This document shows, piece by piece, positions 33,375-42,199 of a DNA stretch of 64,000 nucleotides. This DNA comes from WTJO01 sp965660165. GTDB lineage: Bacteria; Pseudomonadota; Alphaproteobacteria; Puniceispirillales; Puniceispirillaceae. The notes below the pieces were generated by a model. The model ran no database searches and was not told the DNA's origin. It saw only the letters and a program-made list of their open reading frames with translations. The stretch's first letter is position 1. Each line of letters begins with the position of its first letter. The translations under genes were made by a program, and so were the position numbers. The stretch lies in the NCBI GenBank assembly GCA_965660165.1, contig CBFHYU010000003.1, positions 1-64,000 on the forward strand, given 5' to 3'.

Positions 33375-34763
33375 ATGATATCAAAATTGCATCAAATAGA
33401 TGAGGCACGCAAAACCGCCATCTTACAGTTTATTCTTGAGAGCAGGATAGAAGATTTTGACGATGCGGTGATTACCCAAGCGCGCTATTGCCTGCTTGAT
33501 TTGATAGCCGTAGCCGCAACAGGAAGCAGAACAAAAACAGCCGATATTATCAAAAAATTTGTGGCTAGCCAGATGCCTGCGCCTGCAACTGGCGGCGGTG
33601 CGCCAATTCTTTTTAGCGATCGTGTAGCCAGCCCTGCTGGGGCGGCGCTTGCGGGTGCAAGCATGATAGATTCTATAGATGCCCATGATGGGTTTCGGCC
33701 AGCCAAAGGGCATATAGGGTGTGGTGTTCTGCCAGCTATTTTGGCTGTGATGATGGCGCAAAAGGGCGAAATCAAATATCATGAATTGCTGTGCTGTTTG
33801 ATTATTGGCTATGAGATAGGCGGGCGTGCGGCAGTCTCCTTGCATAGCTCAGTGCCAGATTATCATACCTCTGGCGCGTGGGTGGCGGTTGCCGTGGCGG
33901 CTGTATCAGGGCGGATTTTGGGGCTTGATGCCGACCAGCTATGGCATGCGATGGGGATCGCTGAATATCATGGCCCAAGAAGTCAGATGATGCGCGTAAT
34001 AGACCATTCAACCATGCTTAAAGATGGGTCAGGCTGGGGCGCCTTTTCAGGCGTATCTGCTGCTTATCTGGCAGCTGAGGGGTTTACTGGCGCACCTGCG
34101 ATAACCCTGTCATCACCTGTGCTTTCGCCTATCTGGCAGGATATGCAGTCAAGATGGATAATATTAGAGCAATATTTCAAACCTTGGCCAGTATGCCGAT
34201 GGGCTCAACCTGCGATGCAGGCTATTTTGGATATAGCCGACACAGCAGGAGCGCAGACTATTCTGCCTGACGCTATCAAAGAGATCAGAATAGATATTTT
34301 TCACGAGGCGTTACGGCTGGCAAGCCCGCATCCTGCCAGTGCAGATGAAGCGCAATATAGCCTGTGCTGGCCAGTCGCCGCATTGATTGTGGCGCTATCC
34401 GAACATCGAAATTTTGGCACCTATGATGTGTCTGAAGAGGCGCTTATGAGGGCGGATATTCACCAGCTTGCAGATAAAATCACCCTGTTTGAAGATGACG
34501 CATTTAATGCCGTCTTTCCTGAACAAAGACAAGCGCGCCTGACCGTGATACTTACCTCAGGCGAGCAGGTAACATCCCTATCAGAATTTACCAAAGGTGA
34601 TCCAGAAGCCCCGCTAAGTTATCAAGAAATAGAGCAGAAATTTGACAATTTCATGGGCTATGCAGGATATGATAACATTGCGCTACCGCTTAAACAGCTC
34701 TGCCTTGAGAGCGACCTGCTACATACCACCAATTTTGAATGGCTGTTTTGCGAATCAGTCTGA
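33375..34763 (+). CDS. MmgE/PrpD family protein
   Basis: This 462-residue protein is of the MmgE/PrpD family, which includes 2-methylcitrate dehydratase and cis-aconitate decarboxylase. Family features are YCLLDLIAVAATGS near residues 37-50, SMIDSIDAHDGFRPAKGHIGCGVLPAILAV near 96-125, GYEIGGRAAV, the HTSGAW element and EQYFKPWPVCRWAQPAMQA near 263-281. The true substrate of most members is unknown. No methylcitrate-cycle genes are nearby, so PrpD proper is unlikely. AGCAGGG precedes the ATG. The ABC importer downstream on the same strand suggests a shared catabolic role, which is inference. Confidence 0.85.
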   Translation: MISKLHQIDEARKTAILQFILESRIEDFDDAVITQARYCLLDLIAVAATGSRTKTADIIKKFVASQMPAPATGGGAPILFSDRVASPAGAALAGASMIDSIDAHDGFRPAKGHIGCGVLPAILAVMMAQKGEIKYHELLCCLIIGYEIGGRAAVSLHSSVPDYHTSGAWVAVAVAAVSGRILGLDADQLWHAMGIAEYHGPRSQMMRVIDHSTMLKDGSGWGAFSGVSAAYLAAEGFTGAPAITLSSPVLSPIWQDMQSRWIILEQYFKPWPVCRWAQPAMQAILDIADTAGAQTILPDAIKEIRIDIFHEALRLASPHPASADEAQYSLCWPVAALIVALSEHRNFGTYDVSEEALMRADIHQLADKITLFEDDAFNAVFPEQRQARLTVILTSGEQVTSLSEFTKGDPEAPLSYQEIEQKFDNFMGYAGYDNIALPLKQLCLESDLLHTTNFEWLFCESV

Positions 34764-35073
34764 TAGCAAATATCCTAAAATCTGGCTGTGAATAACCTAG
34801 TTTGGTTAGGCAAGGCTTTATAGGTAAAGCCAGTAGAAGCAAAAAATTATGTTCAGAAAGCCCAGATTACATGGCGGATTTAGAACATTATCTCGCAATA
34901 ATCTGTTAAAAACTTGTCATTTAGGTTGAGGGCATGTGCAAATATGTTACTCTATATGTGAACAGGTTGATGACGATTAAGATAAGGTGACTGGCTCACT
35001 CTACTTTTTGTACGAAACCGATGAAAGCCTTTTGGTATGAGCCAAAAGGAGCGTAAAATTAGGGAGAGACGTA
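34764..35073 (+). promoter_or_regulatory. Leader region of the ABC importer operon (310 bases)
   Basis: Between the MmgE/PrpD gene and the binding-protein gene. GGCTTTA (34812-34818) pairs with TAAAGCC (34823-34829) near the start; no T-run follows. A loose promoter candidate is TTGAGG at 34926 and TACTCT at 34948, with 16 bases between. Near the end, CCTTTTGG (35028-35035) pairs with CCAAAAGG (35042-35049) across six bases, just before the AGGGAGAG ribosome-binding site. No small ORF with good support is seen. Confidence 0.45.
35028..35049 (+). promoter_or_regulatory. Perfect 8-base-pair stem-loop just upstream of the binding-protein ribosome-binding site
   Basis: CCTTTTGG and CCAAAAGG form a perfect stem around TATGAG, ending 12 bases before the AGGGAGAG site of the gene at 35074. 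It may steady the 5' end of a highly expressed mRNA or act as a translational control; neither is shown. Confidence 0.5.
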
Positions 35074-36747
35074 ATGTCTACACAAACTATAAATGGAAAG
35101 CCGCTTCACGAATCAGTGAAGATGTATGCTGAGGAATGTAAAGCGGGTGAGCTATCTCGCCGTGAATTTGTCACGCGTGCAACAGCGCTAGGCGCAACAA
35201 CCGCGACTGCCTTTGCTCTTATCGGGGCGACACAAGGGGAAGCCGCATCTTGGGTGAACCCGCCAAAGAAGGGTGGGACATTGCGTATTCAGCAAGAAGT
35301 GCGCGCACTGAAAGACCCGCGTACTTATGACTGGTCACAAATCGCAAACTTCACAAGAGGCTGGCTGGAATATCTAGTGCAGTACAATAATGACGGCTCG
35401 CTAGAAGGTAAGCTTCTTGAAAGCTGGTCAGTGAATTCAGATGCGACTGTTTACACATTGAATGTCCGCAAGGGCGTGAAGTGGAATAATGGTGATGATT
35501 TCACAGCTGATGATGTTGTGAATAATTTTGAGCGCTGGTGTGATAAGGATGTTGAGGGTAACTCAATGGCAGGCCGTATGGCGACATTGATTGATCCAGA
35601 TACAAATAAAGCAATTGCAGGTGCAATCGAAAAAGTTGACTCACATACTGTTAGGCTGAATTTGCCTCAGCCTGATATTACTATCATTGTGGGTGCAGCT
35701 GACTATCCTGCCGCTGTTGTGCATAGCTCATATGATAACACAGCAGAAGGCTTGCTAACATCACCAGGAACTGGACCTTATCTGCCTGAAAGCATGGAAG
35801 TTGGTGTTAAGGGCGTGCTTGTCAGAAACACAAACCATAGCTGGTGGGATGCCAAGAATGGCGCCTTCCTTGATCGTATCGAATATATTGATTACGGCAC
35901 TGACCCTGCAGCGTTCGTAGCGGCGGCAGAAGCTGGCGAAATTGATATGCTGTATGAAACAACTGGTGAATTTGTTGACGTGTTTGATTCGCTTGGCACG
36001 TGGAAGAAATCAGAAGCGGTTACTGCGGCAACCATTGTTATCCGTCCAAACCAAGAAGCTGAAGTTGATGGTAAGAAGCCTTATGCAGATGCGCGTGTGC
36101 GCCGTGCATTAGCAATGGCTGTTGATAATTCAGTTTGTCTTGAGCTTGGTGTGGCAGGACTTGGTATTCCTGCTGAAAACCACCATGTATGCCCAATTCA
36201 CCCTGAATATGCAGAATTGCCACCACAAAAAGTAGATGGTTCTGCGGCTAAGGCATTGATGGCTGAAGCTGGCATGGCTGATTTTGAGCATGAGCTGATT
36301 TCAATCGATGACAACTGGCGTAAAGATACTACCGATGCGGTTGCTCAGCAGTTACGTGATGCTGGTATCAAGGTTAAGAGAACAATTCTTCCTGGTTCAA
36401 CCTTCTGGAATGACTGGGCGAAATATCCGTTCTCATCAACAAACTGGAACATGCGTCCATTGGGTGTTCAGGTGCTTGCTCTGGCATACCGTTCAGGTGA
36501 AGCATGGAACGAAGCTGCGTTTAATAATGCAGAATTTGACAGTCTATTATCTGATGCTCTGTCAATTGCAAATGCTGATGAACGCCGCGAAGTAATGGCG
36601 AAAATTGAGAAGATTATGCAGGATGAAGGCGTTATCATTCAGCCATATTGGCGCTCGCTATATCGTCATGCGAAGAAGTCTATTGTGAATTCTGATATGC
36701 ATCCAACCTTTGAAATTAAGCCACAATATATGGGCTTTAACGCCTAA
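35074..36747 (+). CDS. ABC transporter substrate-binding protein, peptide/nickel type (SBP family 5), Tat-exported
   Basis: This 557-residue periplasmic binding protein has a twin-arginine signal: SRREFV at residues 28-33, then an Ala/Thr-rich hydrophobic stretch and a likely cleavage after GEAA near residue 57. The 27-residue hydrophilic segment before the RR motif is also seen in other alphaproteobacterial family 5 proteins. The mature part has the family pattern: GGTLRI, LLESWSVNSDATVYTLNVRKGVKWNNG near 110-136, FTADDVV, and VRRALAMAVDN near 343-353. Two permeases and a fused ATPase follow. The ligand (oligopeptide, opine, glycoside or similar) cannot be told from sequence. AGGGAGAG precedes the ATG. 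Confidence 0.93.
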   Translation: MSTQTINGKPLHESVKMYAEECKAGELSRREFVTRATALGATTATAFALIGATQGEAASWVNPPKKGGTLRIQQEVRALKDPRTYDWSQIANFTRGWLEYLVQYNNDGSLEGKLLESWSVNSDATVYTLNVRKGVKWNNGDDFTADDVVNNFERWCDKDVEGNSMAGRMATLIDPDTNKAIAGAIEKVDSHTVRLNLPQPDITIIVGAADYPAAVVHSSYDNTAEGLLTSPGTGPYLPESMEVGVKGVLVRNTNHSWWDAKNGAFLDRIEYIDYGTDPAAFVAAAEAGEIDMLYETTGEFVDVFDSLGTWKKSEAVTAATIVIRPNQEAEVDGKKPYADARVRRALAMAVDNSVCLELGVAGLGIPAENHHVCPIHPEYAELPPQKVDGSAAKALMAEAGMADFEHELISIDDNWRKDTTDAVAQQLRDAGIKVKRTILPGSTFWNDWAKYPFSSTNWNMRPLGVQVLALAYRSGEAWNEAAFNNAEFDSLLSDALSIANADERREVMAKIEKIMQDEGVIIQPYWRSLYRHAKKSIVNSDMHPTFEIKPQYMGFNA

Positions 36748-36804
36748 TTAGGCGTGTGTTGAACATATGATTATCGAGGAGGCTGGGATTATCTGGCCTC
36801 CTCG
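36740..36804 (+). promoter_or_regulatory. Palindrome and stem-loop between binding-protein and permease genes
   Basis: ACGCCTAATTAGGCGT at 36740-36755 is a perfect 16-base palindrome that contains the stop codon of the binding-protein gene. Twenty bases on, CGAGGAGGC (36775-36783) pairs with GCCTCCTCG (36796-36804) around a 12-base loop. A T-run comes only about 20 bases later, so strong termination is unlikely. Such structures after binding-protein genes commonly block 3' exonucleases and lower expression of the downstream permeases. Confidence 0.6.
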
Positions 36805-36881
36805 CTTCACACAAAATCGCTTATTTTTTTGCCTGATTTTTTAGCACTTCACTTTATTGATGTCATAACAACGAGACGACT

Positions 36882-37928
36882 ATGATCATATTCATAATAA
36901 AAAGACTAGGCGTGATGTTGCTGACAGCCTTGTGTCTTACCTTTGTTGTGTTTTTTTTAACAAATCTGCATCCAAATTTAGAAAAGCTTGCCAAAACCGA
37001 AGCCAATAATCGGATGACAGATGCCCAAGTTGATAGCTGGCTCGAAAAAAATGGCTATACTGAACCAATGCTTTTGCGTTATGGGCAATGGCTTGGCGTG
37101 GCGCCAGGCTGGACTCGTACAGATGATGAGGGCGTTGTAAAGGGGCGTTGTGTTGCGCGTGGTCAGTCAGCAGAGGATGCGCCACGTTTCTGCGGAGTTC
37201 TGCAAGGCGATTTTGGCTATTCAACGGTGTTCAAAGAACCTGCTGGTGTGATTATCGAGCGCCGCCTGTCACTCACTGGCATTTTGATGTTTTGGGTGAT
37301 GATCGTAATGGTGCCAATGGCGTTGATTATTGGTGTTCTGGCAGGCATGAAAGAAGGCTCTCGCACAGATAGAAGCCTATCTACCTTGTCAATCATCACA
37401 ACAGCCACACCTGAATATGTATCTGGTGTGATTTTTATTGTGGTGTTTTCAAGCTCGGCGGTCGGATTAAAATGGTTTAAGGGTACAGCGACCTCAGCGA
37501 TGGATGATGTGACCTTTGCCAATTTCACCCTGCCCGTAGTAACGATGGCGCTATATGGAATGGGCTATATTGCCAGAATGACACGTGCCTCAATGGCTGA
37601 GGTGATGACTGCACAATATATCCGCACGGCGCGCCTTAAAGGGGTGTCTTTTGGCAATATTGTGCTGAAACATGCGTTGCGTAATGCGCTGATTGCGCCC
37701 TTTACCGTTATCATGCTCCAGTTCCCATGGTTGCTTACGGGTGTGGTAATTGTCGAAACATTATTTAACTATAAAGGCTTTGGCTGGACGCTAGTTCAGG
37801 CGGCAGGAAATAATGATATTGAATTGTTGCTATCCTGTTCAATAGCGGCTGTGCTTGTTGTTCTTGTCACCCAGCTAATATCTGATATTGGCTATGTGTT
37901 CCTCAATCCTAGAATCAGGATCAGCTAG
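36882..37928 (+). CDS. ABC transporter permease (DppB/OppB type)
   Basis: This 348-residue inner-membrane permease starts IKRLGVMLLTALCLTFVVFFLTNLHP (helix 1). A long periplasmic loop of about 100 residues follows, including a YGQWLGV element and FGYSTVF. The EAA coupling loop is in MAEVMTAQYIRTARLKGVS near residues 237-255, and the family sequence ALRNALIAPFTVIMLQFPWLLTGVVIVETLFNYKGFGW follows. It follows the binding-protein gene after 134 bases of stem-loop-rich DNA and precedes the second permease by 11 bases. Confidence 0.93.
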   Translation: MIIFIIKRLGVMLLTALCLTFVVFFLTNLHPNLEKLAKTEANNRMTDAQVDSWLEKNGYTEPMLLRYGQWLGVAPGWTRTDDEGVVKGRCVARGQSAEDAPRFCGVLQGDFGYSTVFKEPAGVIIERRLSLTGILMFWVMIVMVPMALIIGVLAGMKEGSRTDRSLSTLSIITTATPEYVSGVIFIVVFSSSAVGLKWFKGTATSAMDDVTFANFTLPVVTMALYGMGYIARMTRASMAEVMTAQYIRTARLKGVSFGNIVLKHALRNALIAPFTVIMLQFPWLLTGVVIVETLFNYKGFGWTLVQAAGNNDIELLLSCSIAAVLVVLVTQLISDIGYVFLNPRIRIS

Positions 37929-37939
37929 TAAGGAGACAC

Positions 37940-39097
37940 ATGATGCCACCATTAAGCTGGATAGAAATTTTTATCGCCATGTTTGTGCAATTCATCCCTG
38001 TTTGGATCGGGATGATTGTGATTTTTGCGGTTTCCATTGTCTATAAGCGCAAGCTTGGGCTATATGGCAGGCTGTTTGATTCTAAAATAGGCATGTCTGG
38101 ATTTGCAATCGTGCTATTTTGGGTGTTAACCGCCATTTTTGCAGATTTAATCATTGTGACAGACCCGCTTTCTCAGGTCTCAGGCATGAAAAATAAAGTG
38201 CCAGGAACCGCCATCAGAGGGGAAGAGGGGCTTTATTATCTATTAGGCGGCGATAATCTAGCGCGTGATGTATTTAGCCGAATGGTGATGGGGTCTCGCA
38301 ATGTGCTGACAATTGCGCCTGCGGCAACGGCCTTTGCTTTTATGGTTGGGATTACGCTTGGATTGCCAGCAGGCTATTTTGGCAAACGTCTTGATACCTT
38401 CCTTAGCTTTTTATCGAATCTTGTGCTGGCATTTCCTGTTATCTTGCTATTTTATCTGCTAGTCACGCCAGAGATACGGGTAACAGGCATCCCGATCGTG
38501 ATGGCAGCGGTGCTGTTTTTATTCCCTATCATTTTCTTTTTACTGCTTGTCCAGTCACGGTTTTTCACCCAAGCAGGCAAACGCAATCTATATTGCGGGT
38601 TGATTTTGATTTTTGGCCTATGGGCATATTCTGGTCTTGCTTTTAACGCAGACCCGCTTGGGATATTCTATATGGATCCCAATTTGCTAAATGTGTTTGT
38701 TTCTGTGGTATTTGTAAATTCGCCAACTGTATTCAGGATTGTCAGAGGCATCACCCTAGATATTCAAACCCGTGACTATGTTGCTGCTGCCCAGACGCGC
38801 GGCGAAGGCGCATGGTATATCATGCTGTGGGAAATCCTGCCAAATGCCAGAGGCCCGCTAATTGTCGATTTCTGTCTGCGTATTGGCTATACGACTATTT
38901 TGCTAGGCACATTGGGTTTCTTTGGTCTTGGCGTAAGCCCTGAAAGTCCAGATTGGGGCTCAACTATCAATGATGGCCGAAAGCTTTTGTCTATTTATCC
39001 GCATCCTGCTCTACCGCCAGCGATAGCCCTTATGTCACTTGTGCTAGGTCTAAATTTGCTGGCAGATGGCTTGCGTGAAGAATCATTAAAGGATTAG
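37940..39097 (+). CDS. ABC transporter permease (DppC/OppC type)
   Basis: This 385-residue permease is the partner of the upstream one. It has an extra N-terminal hydrophobic segment (about residues 8-35), then FDSKIGMSGFAIVLFWVLTAIFADLI, a periplasmic LLGGDNLARDVFSRMVMGSRNVL near residues 94-116 typical of DppC, and the EAA loop in QTRDYVAAAQTRGEGAWYIMLWEILPNARGP near 275-304. SPESPDWGSTINDGRKLL lies near the C-terminus. At 385 residues it exceeds the usual 280-300 because of the N-terminal addition and an inserted pair of helices near 180-230. AAGGAGAC precedes the start. Confidence 0.92.
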   Translation: MMPPLSWIEIFIAMFVQFIPVWIGMIVIFAVSIVYKRKLGLYGRLFDSKIGMSGFAIVLFWVLTAIFADLIIVTDPLSQVSGMKNKVPGTAIRGEEGLYYLLGGDNLARDVFSRMVMGSRNVLTIAPAATAFAFMVGITLGLPAGYFGKRLDTFLSFLSNLVLAFPVILLFYLLVTPEIRVTGIPIVMAAVLFLFPIIFFLLLVQSRFFTQAGKRNLYCGLILIFGLWAYSGLAFNADPLGIFYMDPNLLNVFVSVVFVNSPTVFRIVRGITLDIQTRDYVAAAQTRGEGAWYIMLWEILPNARGPLIVDFCLRIGYTTILLGTLGFFGLGVSPESPDWGSTINDGRKLLSIYPHPALPPAIALMSLVLGLNLLADGLREESLKD

Positions 39098-39107
39098 GAG
39101 ACATAAG

Positions 39108-41198
39108 ATGACTGCCAAGCAAGACAGAAATAATGATCCTATTCTAGAGATTGACAATTTATCTATATCCTTTTTTACCCGTTTGCATGAAATTCCTGCC
39201 GTGATGGATTTTTCCTGTGAAGTGTTGCCAGGTGAAGCGATGGGGCTTGTGGGCGAATCTGGGTGCGGCAAATCAACCGTTGCACTTGGCGTGATGCAGG
39301 ATTTGGGTGTGAATGGCCGAATTGTGGGTGGCTCTATCAAATTTAAGGGGCAGGATTTGTCCCAATTATCAGAAGCTGATTTGCGCCAGTTAAGAGGCTC
39401 TGAGATAGCGATGATTTATCAAGAGCCGATGGCGTCCCTTAATCCAGCAATGCGGATTGGCAAACAGCTAGCCGAAGTGCCGATGATTCACAAAAATATG
39501 GCAAAGGATGAGGCAATGGCACTTGCCCGTCAGGTGGTTGAAGATGTGCGCCTGCCTGACCCTGACAGAATTCTTAATGCCTATCCGCATCAGCTTTCTG
39601 GAGGCCAGCAACAGCGTATTGTGATTGCGATGGCGCTGATGTCCCAACCTTCATTACTGATTCTAGATGAGCCAACAACTGCGCTAGATGTAACGGTTGA
39701 AGCAGGGATTGTCGATTTGGTGAAACAGCTAGGGCGCAAATATGGTACCTCCATGCTGTTCATCTCGCATAATCTTGGGCTGGTAATGGATGTGTGCGAT
39801 AGAATTTGTGTGATGTATTCAGGCGAAGCGGTTGAAACAGGCACTGTGAAAGATGTGTTTGATGATATGCGCCACCCCTATACGCAAGCATTATTTAGAT
39901 CAATTCCACTGCCTGGCGCGGATAAAAATTCGCGCCCGCTTGTCGCAATTCCAGGTAATTTTCCCCTACCGCATGAACGCCCGAAGGGATGTAATTTCGG
40001 GCCAAGATGTAACTATTTCAAGCAGGGTGTGTGTGATGGCATAGATATCCCTATGTCTGAATTTGATGCCAAAAAACGCCATATGACCAGATGCGCCAGA
40101 GTTGCCGATATCAATTGGAATGCATCAATAGAGGCCAATGATGAAGGCCGTAAAACAGAAATTGGCGAGGTGATTCTAGATATTGATGATCTGAAGAAAT
40201 ATTATCAGGTAAGTGCGAATGCACTTTTTTCATCTGCCCAGAAGCGTGTTGTAAAGGCAAATGAATCGATATCGCTGAAAGCGCATGAGGCTGAAACATT
40301 GGCGATTGTGGGTGAGTCTGGATGTGGTAAATCAACGCTAGCCAAAGTGCTGATGGGGCTTGAGACCGCTACATCTGGCAGAATCCAGATGCTAGGCAAG
40401 GACATTCAGGATATTGCCATCGAAGATAGAGATACCGAAACAGTATCATCTGTCCAGATGGTGTTTCAGAACCCGTTTGATACCCTAAACCCATCAATGA
40501 CAGTTGGGCGCCAGATTATCAGGGCATTAGAAGTATTTGATATTGGCAATAGCGAAGAAGAACGCCATGACAGAATGTTGTCATTGCTTGATTTGGTGAA
40601 ATTGCCGCGTGAATTTGCAACTAGAATGCCACGCCAGCTCTCAGGTGGGCAGAAGCAACGCGTGGGCATTGCCCGCGCCTTTGCAGGTGACGCAAAAATC
40701 GTAGTGGCTGACGAGCCTGTATCTGCGCTTGATGTGTCTGTTCAGGCGGCAGTGACTGATTTGTTGATGGAAATTCAGAATGAATCACGCACAACCTTGC
40801 TATTTATTAGCCATGATTTATCGATTGTGCGCTATCTGTCTGACAGGGTGGTTGTGATGTATCTTGGCCATATTGTTGAGACAGGCACAACAGACGAGGT
40901 GTTTGCGCCGCCATATCATCCCTATACAGAAGCGCTGTTGTCTGCGGTGCCAATCGCAGATACAAAAATCAACAGAAAGCGGATTGTGCTTGAAGGTGAT
41001 ATTCCATCAGCTGTTAATCCGCCGCCTGGCTGTCCGTTCCAGACAAGATGTCGGCATAAATCCTCTGTAAAAGGCAATAAATGTGAGACTGAACTGCCTG
41101 CTGTGAAGACACTAGCAGGCGGGCATCAGATCAAATGTCATCTTAGCGAGAAAATGCTAGCCAAAATGGAACCCGTAATTGCCCTAGCTGATAGCTAA
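39108..41198 (+). CDS. Fused ABC transporter ATPase (DppD-DppF type)
   Basis: This 696-residue protein holds two complete nucleotide-binding domains. Domain 1 has Walker A GESGCGKST near residue 48, signature LSGGQQQR near 164 and Walker B LLILDEPTTALDV. Domain 2 repeats these with GESGCGKST near 404, LSGGQKQR near 511 and VVADEPVSALDV. Each ends in a peptide-transporter C-terminal extension with the Cys pattern for an Fe-S or metal site (GCNFGPRC; GCPFQTRC). It energises the import of the ligand bound by the upstream binding protein. Single-chain fusions of this kind are common in alphaproteobacterial importers. Ends 10 bases from the convergent oxygenase gene. Confidence 0.95.
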   Translation: MTAKQDRNNDPILEIDNLSISFFTRLHEIPAVMDFSCEVLPGEAMGLVGESGCGKSTVALGVMQDLGVNGRIVGGSIKFKGQDLSQLSEADLRQLRGSEIAMIYQEPMASLNPAMRIGKQLAEVPMIHKNMAKDEAMALARQVVEDVRLPDPDRILNAYPHQLSGGQQQRIVIAMALMSQPSLLILDEPTTALDVTVEAGIVDLVKQLGRKYGTSMLFISHNLGLVMDVCDRICVMYSGEAVETGTVKDVFDDMRHPYTQALFRSIPLPGADKNSRPLVAIPGNFPLPHERPKGCNFGPRCNYFKQGVCDGIDIPMSEFDAKKRHMTRCARVADINWNASIEANDEGRKTEIGEVILDIDDLKKYYQVSANALFSSAQKRVVKANESISLKAHEAETLAIVGESGCGKSTLAKVLMGLETATSGRIQMLGKDIQDIAIEDRDTETVSSVQMVFQNPFDTLNPSMTVGRQIIRALEVFDIGNSEEERHDRMLSLLDLVKLPREFATRMPRQLSGGQKQRVGIARAFAGDAKIVVADEPVSALDVSVQAAVTDLLMEIQNESRTTLLFISHDLSIVRYLSDRVVVMYLGHIVETGTTDEVFAPPYHPYTEALLSAVPIADTKINRKRIVLEGDIPSAVNPPPGCPFQTRCRHKSSVKGNKCETELPAVKTLAGGHQIKCHLSEKMLAKMEPVIALADS

Positions 41199-41208
41199 TA
41201 CACGACGC

Positions 41209-41904
41209 TCAGACGAGCCCATCTGGCAGTGCGGCAACAATATGCACCCTGTCTGCCTCTCCACCATTAAGCGCGGTATGATAGCCTCTGGTATCTGTGA
41301 AATAGACTGAACCATCTGCAGGCAGGTGGGTTACATGATGATTGACGATGAAAAGCGATCCTGGATTACTGGTTATTGGTATATGGAGTCTTGGCTCTGG
41401 GTCACGATGCCATGAATTACAATTATAAATAGGTTTTGACAGCACCCTCATCCTGCCAATTCTGAACCGCTTTGTTAATTCACGATGCACATGGGCAAAA
41501 TAGGTATCTGCAAAATCAGGGTTAAATTCTGAAAATGCAGCTTCATCTACAAACTCCTCACGCGCTTCCTCTTCATAGGTATCTGCATTGCGAAGCCAAT
41601 ATCGCCCAGACAGGTCATTTTCAGAAAATTCTGTTTGCCCAGCTCTGCGGGTAAGGGCAATGGCTGAAAATCCCTGCGCTTGCATGTGTCCCTGATAGTG
41701 CTGGCGTTCAACACAGAGTGCAAGTGCCTCTCTCAGCTTCGCTATATCAAATTTCAAGGTTAATTTTGCGATGCCTGGCCCTGCTACAAATTGCGATACT
41801 GTGCGTCTGTCAAGCTGTTGTGACAGCCAGTTTTGCATCAACTCTATATCTTGGCTGACTGATGTATCAGAGGCGCTTTGGGTGTTTTCTGGCATGTCCA
41901 TCAT
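41209..41904 (-). CDS. Aspartyl/asparaginyl beta-hydroxylase-like 2-oxoglutarate/Fe(II) oxygenase
   Basis: The 231-residue protein carries a double-stranded beta-helix iron site: His166-Arg-Asp168 (SWHRDPEPRLHIPI) and distal His209 (DTRGYHTALN), with Arg219 (RVHIV) suited to bind 2-oxoglutarate. This matches the Asp/Asn beta-hydroxylase fold in bacteria. The protein has no signal peptide. The ATG at 41904 has TAGGAG six bases upstream; the longer open frame to 41946 lacks one. It is convergent with the ABC operon and divergent from the IclR gene, so it may act on the imported compound. That link is inference. Confidence 0.75.
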   Translation of the reverse strand: MMDMPENTQSASDTSVSQDIELMQNWLSQQLDRRTVSQFVAGPGIAKLTLKFDIAKLREALALCVERQHYQGHMQAQGFSAIALTRRAGQTEFSENDLSGRYWLRNADTYEEEAREEFVDEAAFSEFNPDFADTYFAHVHRELTKRFRIGRMRVLSKPIYNCNSWHRDPEPRLHIPITSNPGSLFIVNHHVTHLPADGSVYFTDTRGYHTALNGGEADRVHIVAALPDGLV

Positions 41905-42199
41905 AAATCTCCTATAGTTTGTGCCCCAGAGATAAGCTGGTTGCAAAAAAAACTACCATGCATAGGCAATGATGTCACTGGCCACAAAGATGGTAATGCT
42001 CTGGTCAAAATTTTAACAAAAAATCAATATATTCAGCAATTCTCTAGCTACGGGGGCTGGTGTTTTAAGGCGATAACCTATCTTGTAATTCGCATATTTT
42101 CTGGGCATTGTTGGTGTTTCAGTAAACTAACCCTTGAATTATCGGATGAAAGCGCCCATCTTATAGTACGGGAACGGCACTTAATGTGAGGACACATTA

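Noticed and set aside
33375..34763. Calling the MmgE/PrpD gene 2-methylcitrate dehydratase (prpD)
   Set aside because: No prpB, prpC or other methylcitrate-cycle gene is nearby, and the family contains many proteins with other or unknown substrates.
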